5,570 nt of DNA from JASSUD01 sp031963365 (GCA_031963365.1 JASSUF010000155.1:1-5570); one strand, 5' to 3'; counted from the first letter of the stretch, positions 1-5,569 are shown. Translations and numbers: made by a program. Notes: a model not told the origin generated them from the sequence alone.

Positions 1-102
1 ATCTGCCACCGGCTTCACAGCCAATGCCATACGGGCTTCACTGGCAAAAGCGCTTATCAAATGCAACACTTCACCACCCTAACTATCAGAGCGGTTGCCA
101 TA
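1..102 (-). pseudogene. ISAs1-family transposase fragment (decayed, runs off left edge)
   Basis: Read on the minus strand, positions 78 to 1 translate to GGEVLHLISAFASEARMALA followed by VKPVAD. This resembles the conserved stretch of ISAs1-family DDE transposases in which an Asp-Gly-Lys block is followed by a 'hLVSAfA.e..l.L' segment and then a KSNEI block. The same frame has a TAG at 81-79 where a CAG (Gln) would fit. Just upstream it reads YGNRSDS (102-82), which looks like a mutated DGKR-type block with the catalytic Asp replaced by Tyr. Further upstream the frame is AT-rich and unlike the family, so the N-terminal part is missing. The rest would lie beyond the window edge. I infer a dead insertion-sequence remnant; the family call rests on motif recall, not a search. 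Confidence 0.6.
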
Positions 103-153
103 AAAAAAGTTGAAATGCAAGGTAAAATTATCTGTAATTGTGCATTTTAATTG

Positions 154-168
154 TCTATAACGTATAGA
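154..168. repeat. short perfect dyad upstream of the lipoprotein gene
   Basis: TCTATA at 154-159 and TATAGA at 163-168 are exact reverse complements around a 3-base centre (ACG). It lies between the transposase remnant and the lipoprotein gene, about 160 bases before that gene's start. It could be a repressor site or an overlapping -10 element (TATAAC at 156-161), but no convincing -35 is spaced for it and the AT-rich setting makes chance symmetry possible. Confidence 0.25.
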
Positions 169-329
169 AAATGCTTCTCAAGTGCGGTAGTGTGCTATTT
201 GCTTCAATATGCGCAGATGTCGATGGTGTATATGAGATGCGGCACTTTTCTAAGCACCTTATTTGGCCTTTGATTTTTGTGCATCTTTTTGTTGCAATTC
301 GAATGCACTGCTTTTTTGGAGACAAAACA

Positions 330-587
330 ATGAAAAAATTGGTCGCACTCTCATTATCTAGCCTCGTAGTTTTTTTAACAGCATGTCAAAAGCCTGTGCA
401 AACAGTTGACTGGTACCGAGAGCACGATAAAGATCGCATAGCTATGATTGAAAAATGCAATGCTAATCCTGGCGAACTCGAAAACACGCCGAATTGCATC
501 AATGCAAAAAAAGCTAGCACGCTGCTTGAGGATATTCAACGTAACGCGAATGACCTTCATAACAGAGTGACTAAATCAGCAAACTAG
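330..587 (+). CDS. eexN: EexN-family entry-exclusion-type lipoprotein
   Basis: An 85-residue lipoprotein precursor. Residues 1-18 form a signal peptide (MKK, hydrophobic stretch, lipobox L-T-A-C) with the lipidated cysteine at position 19, giving a mature protein of about 67 residues. The mature part has the pattern of EexN proteins: W28-Y29 and H32, then C43 in 'CNANPGEL' and C56 in 'TPNCINA'; the two cysteines could form a disulfide. EexN of IncN-type plasmids sits in the envelope and lowers entry of related plasmids through mating pairs; such genes usually lie among VirB genes. Here no VirB gene is visible, and a transposase remnant lies upstream. The ATG at 330 is chosen because it begins the signal peptide and has GGAG at 318-321, eight bases away. 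The frame stays open back to 171, but that upstream stretch does not look like protein. The function is inferred from family resemblance. Confidence 0.75.
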   Translation: MKKLVALSLSSLVVFLTACQKPVQTVDWYREHDKDRIAMIEKCNANPGELENTPNCINAKKASTLLEDIQRNANDLHNRVTKSAN

Positions 588-660
588 TCCAACCTAAGAA
601 ACAGTTACACATTTACCAAAATAAGGAAATGTAGAACTGATTTTTGCAGTAGCTGCATAT

Positions 661-721
661 AAAAGCAGCCTTCATTTCATAAGCGCTTTAAAAACGCTCG
701 TAAAATGGAGGCTGCTTTTTT
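661..721 (+). terminator. Long-stem rho-independent terminator
   Basis: AAAAGCAGCC at 661-670 pairs perfectly with 710-719, and TTCATTT at 671-677 pairs with AAATGGA at 703-709 with one G-U, giving a 17-pair stem. After a small internal mismatch region, AGCG (682-685) pairs with CGCT (695-698) around a 9-base loop. The descending arm runs into six T residues at 716-721. The ascending arm begins with A residues, so it could also work on the opposite strand. It would end transcripts of the lipoprotein gene and insulate miaA, which then needs its own promoter in the 722-809 stretch. I could not pick a clear promoter there. Confidence 0.85.
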
Positions 722-809
722 ACCGTCATGCAGTAATTTCACCATACCCTAGTCATTTTTCCAAAAAATATGGGCATAAGCCTAGCTTAAAACTGTTTTA
801 AAACTTGCC

Positions 810-1757
810 GTGACTATCTCCTCTCCTATCCTATGCATCCTGGGCCCCACTGCTTCGGGGAAAACTGCTACAGCCCTAGAGCTGGCGCGTCATATTCCTA
901 TCGAAATTATTAGCCTCGATTCCGCGCTTGTATATAAAGGGATGGATATTGGAACCGCAAAACCCACTCAAGCGGAGCAGCGTGCAGTCAAGCATCATCT
1001 AATAGATATACTAGACCCCACCCAAGCCTATAGCGCCGCACAATTTTGTTCAGATGCCTCGCGTCTCATACAAGACATTCGCCAAAGAGGCGCCACTCCT
1101 GTCATTGTGGGCGGCACTATGCTCTACTACCGCGCACTCACGCAGGGGCTGCACGGATTACCCGCAGCTGCCCCCCTAATACGCGCAGCCATCGAGCAAG
1201 AAGCTAGAGAAAAAGGATGGCCCGCATTACATGAGCAACTTGCCCAACACGACCCCATAACAGCACATCGTCTGCCACCCAACGATGCACAGCGCATAGG
1301 ACGTGCATTAGAAATATGGCAGATCACAGGCCAGGCTATGTCTACACTGTTAAGCCAGCCTCGATCCTGCGGCCCCGCTGAGTGCTTCATCCCGCTCACG
1401 CTAGAGCCTAGCGAGCGCGCCAGTTGGCATCAAAAAATCCAACAGCGATTTAATATTATGTTGCAAGAGGGTTTTATAGAAGAAGTCCGCCACCTTTTTC
1501 GCAGAGAGGATCTGCATGCGGGCCTGCCTTCCATACGGTGCGTGGGCTATCGACAAATTTGGGCTTATCTAGAAGGCATTATCGACTACGACACCATGCT
1601 TGAGAGCGCATTAGCCGCCACTCGACAACTCGGCAAACGACAAATTACGTGGCTACGCTCCATACAGTCGCCGTATGTCGTTGATTGCAATGAGGCACAA
1701 GCGATAAGCAAAGCTGTTGCGCTTTGTTTATCGCTTGTAGAGACAAAGCTAGGGTAA
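810..1757 (+). CDS. miaA: tRNA dimethylallyltransferase MiaA
   Basis: Transfers the dimethylallyl group from dimethylallyl diphosphate to N6 of adenosine 37 in tRNAs that read codons starting with U; MiaB-type enzymes then modify the product further. The 315-residue length is normal. Visible signatures are the P-loop GPTASGKT (residues 12-19), the block DSALVYKGMDIGTAKPT (37-53) containing the catalytic Asp37, HHLIDILDP (62-70), PVIVGGTMLYYRAL (97-110), the NDAQRIGRALEI tRNA-contact block (158-169) and the C-terminal GLPSIRCVGYRQIW block (238-251). The start is GTG; no earlier in-frame start places the P-loop correctly, and no clear Shine-Dalgarno precedes it. In related betaproteobacteria miaA commonly follows mutL. 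Here its upstream neighbour is a lipoprotein gene and a terminator, so that arrangement is broken. It converges with the minus-strand gene that ends 69 bases downstream. Confidence 0.97.
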   Translation: MTISSPILCILGPTASGKTATALELARHIPIEIISLDSALVYKGMDIGTAKPTQAEQRAVKHHLIDILDPTQAYSAAQFCSDASRLIQDIRQRGATPVIVGGTMLYYRALTQGLHGLPAAAPLIRAAIEQEAREKGWPALHEQLAQHDPITAHRLPPNDAQRIGRALEIWQITGQAMSTLLSQPRSCGPAECFIPLTLEPSERASWHQKIQQRFNIMLQEGFIEEVRHLFRREDLHAGLPSIRCVGYRQIWAYLEGIIDYDTMLESALAATRQLGKRQITWLRSIQSPYVVDCNEAQAISKAVALCLSLVETKLG

Positions 1758-1776
1758 ACGCAGGAACCCCTGATTA

Positions 1777-1789
1777 TTCAGCAGCTGAA
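1777..1789. repeat. Small palindrome between convergent genes
   Basis: TTCAGC and GCTGAA flank a single central A in the 69-base gap between the ends of miaA and the minus-strand gene. It could form a short hairpin that slows or ends transcription from either side, but there is no adjoining T tract on either strand, so it is not a standard terminator. Confidence 0.25.
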
Positions 1790-1826
1790 GCAATCCTACT
1801 GTACGTTAAAACAAGGCAGAGGCACT

Positions 1827-2513
1827 CTAGTTTGGTTTGTAATCGATGCCAACCTTCACGTGCTGGTGATACATCCTTCTTAGGTATGGAGGTTTTTTCC
1901 AGCTGGTCTCGTGGCGCTTGAAAAAATGCAACACCATTCTATCGGTGACGTCCAGCCCTTTATATTTTTTTATCAGCTCCCGCAGGTTACTCACACTAAT
2001 ATCTGGATGTTGCTTCTTTACCTCTAACACCCAGTCTTTATGCATATCCAGGAGCTTACGCTTCTTTGGCTGCTCCGCCACGCTTTCTGTCTCCAGCTTG
2101 TGCTTATTTTGATTTTCAACATGAAAATTTTGATTATTACTTTGAGACTGTAAAATAGCAGGTGCAATCAGTTCTTCTTTACTCTTTTGGAAATAAGAAG
2201 ATCCGGCTGTTAAACCACTGCTTATTGGTGGTAAATGAGGCACTAAGGTATTAGCTTGATAATTTAACGGAGAAGATACCTGATAGTGTCCGGAAGAACC
2301 CACCGAAGAAGACTTATAGTTTAATGAATATTGTGCTAGATCAGAATTGTAATAATTCGAACCATGGTTTTGTTTAGCAGAAGGTCTAGCCATTAGACCA
2401 CTGCTTATTGGTGTATTAGGTTGATAATTTAAAGGAGAGGGTGCCTGATGAGGTTTGGGGAAACCCGCCCCCGCAGACATATTGTGCAATGAATATTTTG
2501 CCAGATCACTCAT
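1827..2513 (-). CDS. Unrecognised repeat protein with PKKRK motif and C-terminal HTH-like domain
   Basis: I do not recognise the family. From the ATG at 2513 the protein has 228 residues. Residues 2-47 and 57-109 are two imperfect copies of a low-complexity unit rich in Ser, Tyr, Asn and Pro, sharing SDLA-x-YSL, SPLNYQ-x-NT and ISSGL. A Gln/Asn-rich linker follows. At 149-153 is PKKRK, resembling a monopartite nuclear localisation signal. Residues 156-208 form a charged, probably helical segment with W161, HPDI, GLDVT, FFKRH and SWKKP, reminiscent of homeodomain-like or IS630-type helix-turn-helix domains. The C-terminus is basic. There is no signal peptide or membrane segment. A TTG at 2537 would add eight residues; ATG is preferred because it starts exactly at the first repeat, though neither start has a good ribosome site. 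Base composition looks more AT-rich than in miaA or purM. It follows purM on the same strand. A host-directed DNA-binding effector is one reading; a domesticated transposase domain is another. Confidence 0.65.
   Translation of the reverse strand: MSDLAKYSLHNMSAGAGFPKPHQAPSPLNYQPNTPISSGLMARPSAKQNHGSNYYNSDLAQYSLNYKSSSVGSSGHYQVSSPLNYQANTLVPHLPPISSGLTAGSSYFQKSKEELIAPAILQSQSNNQNFHVENQNKHKLETESVAEQPKKRKLLDMHKDWVLEVKKQHPDISVSNLRELIKKYKGLDVTDRMVLHFFKRHETSWKKPPYLRRMYHQHVKVGIDYKPN
1890..2048 (-). other. Predicted HTH-like DNA-binding region
   Basis: This part of the unrecognised gene encodes a run starting DMHKDWVLEVKKQHPDISV and ending at FFKRHETSWKKPP. Predicted helices are separated at HPDIS and at GLDVT. 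The last helix carries basic and aromatic residues, as in recognition helices. The SWKKP end resembles the end of IS630-type transposase HTH domains, while the W, HP, GL and WKKP positions also recall KN-type homeodomains. The assignment is by eye and tentative. Confidence 0.35.
2055..2069 (-). other. PKKRK cluster, nuclear-localisation-like
   Basis: Encodes P-K-K-R-K just before the HTH-like region. It fits the K-K/R-x-K/R consensus of monopartite nuclear localisation signals. In a bacterium this matters only if the protein is delivered into a eukaryotic cell; otherwise it may simply be a basic DNA-contact patch. Confidence 0.4.
2187..2345 (-). repeat. Second copy of internal protein repeat
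   Basis: Encodes SDLAQYSL, SPLNYQANT and ISSGL. It differs from the first copy by a short insertion (VPHLPP region), which shifts the spacing from 55 to 61 codons. The DNA shares a 16-base exact match, CCACTGCTTATTGGTG, at 2215-2230 and again at 2398-2413, so the duplication is visible at nucleotide level and is probably fairly recent. Confidence 0.8.
2373..2510 (-). repeat. First copy of internal protein repeat
   Basis: Encodes SDLAKYSL, SPLNYQPNT and ISSGL immediately after the chosen ATG. It is the partner of the copy at 2187-2345. The repeated unit is rich in Ser, Tyr, Asn and Pro and is likely disordered. Confidence 0.8.
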
Positions 2514-2521
2514 GACATAAC

Positions 2522-2629
2522 TCGTATAGGTATCCAAATATATGGATATATAGGTAAATATTTTCTCTTAAAAGCCTACTTAGAATATATTTAACACCAT
2601 AGGATATAAAATGGCATATACCTATACGA
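2522..2629. repeat. 12-bp perfect inverted repeat bounding an AT-rich spacer
   Basis: TCGTATAGGTAT at 2522-2533 is the exact reverse complement of ATACCTATACGA at 2618-2629. The arms are 84 bases apart and lie between purM and the downstream minus-strand gene. One arm falls just before that gene's ATG, the other about 100 bases upstream of it. They could be paired operator sites, ends of a small inserted element, or a stem in the mRNA leader. Confidence 0.6.
2531..2548. promoter_or_regulatory. Operator-like dyad TATCCA-N6-TGGATA
   Basis: An 18-base dyad with exact 6-base arms (2531-2536 and 2543-2548) overlaps the inner end of the first arm of the larger inverted repeat. It lies 18 bases upstream of the preferred ATG of the minus-strand gene, a position where a repressor could act on that gene. 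It also overlaps the alternative TTG start, which argues mildly for the ATG. There is no direct evidence of a binding protein. Confidence 0.35.
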
Positions 2630-2661
2630 ATCTTTATATCTAAAAACGAATCCTTATCAAC

Positions 2662-3801
2662 CTATCGCACTATCGTTTGTGCTTCACCAGGTGCGCGTGC
2701 GCGAATGGATCCGATGGCCCATACACGCTCGCCTTGCTCAGTGAGATAGTCTATTGCCTGCGCGGCTTGCTCTTTGGGCACGACTATCGTCAAACCAATT
2801 CCACAATTAAATACACGGTGCATTTCATCTGAATGCACTTGTCCTTTTTCTTGCAGCCAATTAAATAATGCAGAGCGTTCCCAAGCGTTTGCGTCTAGCT
2901 CTGCACACAAGTGAGCGGGTAATACACGCGGAATATTTTCAAGTAATCCTCCCCCTGTAATATGCGCGATAGCTTTCACATTCACTTGCTCGATGAGCCC
3001 AAGTACAGGCTTCACATAAATACGCGTAGGCGCCATTAAGACATCAGCTAGAGACTGCCCGGGCACAAACTCGGCCTGAAGGTCTGGCTGCGCACGCTCA
3101 AGAATTTTACGAATCAGCGAATAGCCATTTGCATGCGCGCCACTAGAGGCTAGACCCAATACGATGTCACCTTCATGCAAGGTCTTGTCTGTTGCGCTAC
3201 TGAGGGAGGGTGAAACCTGGTCGGCGCCCTCTTCGAGCGTACCGCCCCCAAGCACGCGGCTTTTTTCTACAACTCCTACTGCAAAACCAGCAAGGTCATA
3301 GTCCCCTCCTTCATAGAGCCCTGGCATTTCTGCGGTTTCGCCACCAATCAATGCACAGCCAGCCAATTCACAGCCCCGTGCAATCCCTGCAATAACCGTA
3401 GCAGCTTTATCTACATCCAACTTGCCACATGCAAAATAATCTAGGAAAAATAAAGGCTCTGCACCTTGGGCCAGAATGTCATTCACACTCATCGCCACTA
3501 AATCTTGCCCAATGGTGTCATGACGATTGAGCGCAAAAGCCAGTTTTAGTTTGGTTCCCACTCCATCTGTGCCAGAAACCAAAACAGGCTCACGATATTT
3601 TTTAGAAATTTCGAATAAACCACCAAAGCCACCAATACTGGCTAATACGCCTTCACGCCGAGTTTTCTTTGCCAGTGGTTTAATACGCTCAACCAGCGCT
3701 TCTCCAGCATCAATATCCACACCAGCTGCCTTATAAGACAGACCAGAATCAGAAGGTTGAGAAGAATGAGAGGTATGGGAGGGGGAGGTGTGAGAAGTCA
3801 T
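2662..3801 (-). CDS. purM: Phosphoribosylformylglycinamidine cyclo-ligase (AIR synthetase) PurM
   Basis: Catalyses the ATP-dependent closure of formylglycinamidine ribonucleotide to aminoimidazole ribonucleotide, the fifth step of purine synthesis, in the cytosol. The family signatures are present in order: SYKAAGVDIDAG (22-33), GGFGGLFEI (57-65), the ATP-site loop SGTDGVGTKLKLA (76-88), HDTIGQDLVAMSVNDIL (94-110), GGETAEMPGLY (153-163), ASSGAHANGYSL (218-229), the HITGGGLLENIPRVLP block and the late FNCGIGL block. The 379 residues exceed the roughly 345 of E. coli PurM. The excess is an N-terminal Ser/Thr/His/Pro-rich tail (1-19) and about 17 extra residues near 190-206 in the loop before the ASSG motif. 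The ATG at 3801 is the only good start before SYK; it lacks a clear Shine-Dalgarno. It is divergent from the dioxygenase gene and upstream of the unrecognised repeat-protein gene. Confidence 0.97.
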   Translation of the reverse strand: MTSHTSPSHTSHSSQPSDSGLSYKAAGVDIDAGEALVERIKPLAKKTRREGVLASIGGFGGLFEISKKYREPVLVSGTDGVGTKLKLAFALNRHDTIGQDLVAMSVNDILAQGAEPLFFLDYFACGKLDVDKAATVIAGIARGCELAGCALIGGETAEMPGLYEGGDYDLAGFAVGVVEKSRVLGGGTLEEGADQVSPSLSSATDKTLHEGDIVLGLASSGAHANGYSLIRKILERAQPDLQAEFVPGQSLADVLMAPTRIYVKPVLGLIEQVNVKAIAHITGGGLLENIPRVLPAHLCAELDANAWERSALFNWLQEKGQVHSDEMHRVFNCGIGLTIVVPKEQAAQAIDYLTEQGERVWAIGSIRARAPGEAQTIVR

Positions 3802-3887
3802 TGATCATGTATTAAAAGTTATATGGCCCTGGTTACACCGCTGCAGCCAGTCTTAGGGGTATATCTTGCATTGCCTAAAAGGATTCT

Positions 3888-3893
3888 ATTATA
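3888..3893 (-). promoter_or_regulatory. Possible -10 box for purM
   Basis: The minus strand reads TATAAT here, about 87 bases before the purM ATG, inside the 242-base spacer between purM and the divergent dioxygenase gene. No good -35 hexamer sits 16-18 bases further upstream, so this is a weak call. In the rest of the spacer I see only a CTAGCAT direct repeat (3974-3980 and 3992-3998, 18-base period) and no convincing promoter for the rightward gene. Confidence 0.3.
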
Positions 3894-4043
3894 TCTCTCC
3901 CATGCCCCCTGGCTATTTTACTGACCGATAAACTGCATCTGCCTTGTAAAAATTTCAGAGCCTACCGCACAAACTAGCATACAAGCCTTCGCTAGCATGA
4001 CGTTTTTCACTTGTCTGCCTCCAGGCAATTTCAAAGAAATATC

Positions 4044-5345
4044 ATGTCAGACCATGCAGATGCGGCACTGCCGATCCAAGCTCCTTTTTTTCATCATGTT
4101 GAATTTCAATCTAGTCATGCACGTCTTTTAACTTCGGCTCTATCTAATGCATTAGGCATGCCCTTGGTGGGCACCTTGGAAACCGAGCAAGGAATCAGTT
4201 ACTGCCTACAAAGCCATCAAACACTCATCCTATGTAGTTCACCAAAAACACACTCAAACCCATCCTCGCCATCCTCAGGCAATAGTTTTCATGCTGGGCT
4301 AAAACGCACCGAAGGCATCCATGTACACGCCATCGGTATCAATGTGACCGATGAAGAGGCCGCCTATGCACATTTATCCTCCACACTCCATGAGCCTGGA
4401 GAATCTTTGCAAAGACACGATTCTGGCTCAATAGATGTGCATCTACCGAAGCTACTAGGTCGACTAAGCCTGCGTTTTTTATCTTCCGACCTACACGCCA
4501 CGTCATCTGCTCAATCCGGCATTCCAAACGGCATGAAAGGTTTCACGCCATGCGCCCCTGATAAAGCAAATCAATCCTCCTCCTTCCTACCTGGCGGCAT
4601 TACCAGTATCGATCACATCGCAGTAAATGTCAGCGATGTAAGCCAAGTCAGCCAACGATTACGCAGCCTCACCGCTTGGGCTCCTTTCAGAGTCTTTGAC
4701 GAAGCCGCTCTTCACCGCCCATTAAGCGCACTCACGCTTAGCAGTAGCACCTGTGAAGGCCTAATGACCATTGTGCAACCCACAAACAAAAGCAGCATTT
4801 TCGAACATGCGCTCCAAGCCAATGGCGGCACCTATGTCCATCACATAGCCTTACGATGCGCAGATATATTGCAACTAGCGGACGCTCTCAGCGCACGAGG
4901 CGCCTGGCAATCCATGCCCCCTCCAGCTGCAAGCTATTACGAAGAAATTCGCTCAACGGCACTAGACTTTCTAACCCTTAGCGCCTTCGAGAAACTGCAA
5001 CACTACGGCATGCTGCTAGACTTCGAAGAAAACTGCGCGCTAGTACAAGTTTTTCTTCCCTATATAGATGACGTCCCCGGCGTCTTCTTCGAACTCATCA
5101 GCCGTGTCCCTAGACTCAACGAAGCACACCACCACACCCCCGCAGCAGGCTGCGGAGGATTTGGAGATCGCAACGTGGCTCAACTGTATGACTGCTTAAT
5201 AAGAGGAATAAGCCAATTACCTCCCGCTATAAACCTGCATGCAGAGCACCAAAAAAGCGCCCTGCTTCCTGCGCTGGGATCATTAGCATCAGAGGACCAA
5301 TCACATGCCTCTCAAGCCGCGGTTGCGGAACTCATTGAGTCTTAA
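4044..5345 (+). CDS. hpd: 4-hydroxyphenylpyruvate dioxygenase-like protein
   Basis: HPPD is a non-haem iron enzyme that turns 4-hydroxyphenylpyruvate into homogentisate in tyrosine breakdown. The 433-residue protein has the two-domain vicinal-oxygen-chelate layout. The N-terminal half starts at FFHHVEF (15-21) and includes a GIHVHAIGINV strand. The C-terminal half carries the iron triad: H191 in SIDHIAVNV, H267 in VHHIALR and E350 in FFELISR, with spacings close to the family's. Q335 and F337 (LVQVF), SYYEE and GCGGFGDRN (369-377) also match; SYY and GCGGFG look like plant enzymes. Oddly, the residue before the second iron ligand is His266 where HPPDs usually have Gln, and the segment before QPTN seems a few residues longer. 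ATG at 4044 is chosen over TTG at 4011 because AAAGAA (4033-4038) precedes it; the ribosome site is weak. The neighbouring genes are not part of tyrosine catabolism. The related hydroxymandelate synthase, or altered activity, cannot be excluded. Confidence 0.85.
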   Translation: MSDHADAALPIQAPFFHHVEFQSSHARLLTSALSNALGMPLVGTLETEQGISYCLQSHQTLILCSSPKTHSNPSSPSSGNSFHAGLKRTEGIHVHAIGINVTDEEAAYAHLSSTLHEPGESLQRHDSGSIDVHLPKLLGRLSLRFLSSDLHATSSAQSGIPNGMKGFTPCAPDKANQSSSFLPGGITSIDHIAVNVSDVSQVSQRLRSLTAWAPFRVFDEAALHRPLSALTLSSSTCEGLMTIVQPTNKSSIFEHALQANGGTYVHHIALRCADILQLADALSARGAWQSMPPPAASYYEEIRSTALDFLTLSAFEKLQHYGMLLDFEENCALVQVFLPYIDDVPGVFFELISRVPRLNEAHHHTPAAGCGGFGDRNVAQLYDCLIRGISQLPPAINLHAEHQKSALLPALGSLASEDQSHASQAAVAELIES

Positions 5346-5390
5346 GTTTAGAGAGGGGTACAAAAAAGGGGATTAAAAGCACGTGGTAAA

Positions 5391-5412
5391 TGTGTTGGAA
5401 TCCCAACCCACA
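5391..5412. repeat. Short dyad after the dioxygenase gene, perhaps a decayed REP unit
   Basis: GTTGG (5394-5398) and CCAAC (5403-5407) surround a 4-base loop, with TGT and ACA continuing the symmetry outside after a small bulge. On the minus strand the order GGGTTGG then CCAACA resembles the two REP-like units a little further right. There is no T tract, so it is a poor terminator candidate. Confidence 0.3.
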
Positions 5413-5432
5413 ACAGACTTCATATCGATAGG

Positions 5433-5569
5433 GGTAGGTTGGTGGTGAGGCACGAACCCCAACATGCAAACCACTGTCCTCTAATTTTTGCTTTTAGACA
5501 ATTTGTAAGCTGGATTTCAAGGAGGCAATGGCGTGCATGTTGGGGTTCCTTCGTCACCACCAACCTACC
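5433..5569. repeat. Pair of facing REP-like palindromic units (BIME/MITE-like)
   Basis: Positions 5433-5468 and the reverse complement of 5534-5569 match at 33 of 36 bases. The outer 16 and inner 15 bases are identical and the three differences fall in a central 5-base block. Each unit contains its own short GTTGG...CCAAC hairpin and resembles the widespread bacterial repeat of the GTAGGTTGGGTTGAGGAACGAA type. The pair spans 137 bases with a 65-base AT-rich middle. Two facing REP units make a BIME; the same layout also fits a small MITE with terminal inverted repeats. It could end or stabilise the dioxygenase transcript, for which no other terminator is visible in 5346-5432. Only one base remains to the right, so target-site duplications cannot be judged. 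Confidence 0.8.

Noticed and set aside
1..150. Plus-strand open frames at the left edge (frame 1 to a stop at 148-150; frame 2 to a stop at 80-82)
   Set aside because: They lie opposite the transposase-like minus-strand frame, which has recognisable family motifs; the plus-strand translations match nothing I know.
171..329. Upstream in-frame extension of the lipoprotein gene
   Set aside because: The added 53 residues would bury the signal peptide and lipobox, have unlikely composition, and ignore the good GGAG site before the ATG at 330.
1127..1399. Minus-strand open frame inside miaA
   Set aside because: It is antisense to well-conserved miaA codons, with no family resemblance or ribosome site.
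1724..2112. Plus-strand open frames over the end of miaA and over the orphan gene
   Set aside because: They are shadows: the opposite strand has clear protein repeats and a coherent domain order.
2187..2510. CRISPR-like or TAL-like repeat array
   Set aside because: There are only two imperfect coding copies of about 50 codons, without regular short spacers or the roughly 33-residue helical repeats of TAL-like proteins.
3210..3736. Plus-strand open frames inside purM
   Set aside because: They are antisense to conserved PurM motifs and have no recognisable domains.
4339..4527. Minus-strand open frame inside the dioxygenase gene
   Set aside because: It overlaps conserved HPPD coding sequence and shows no independent signal.
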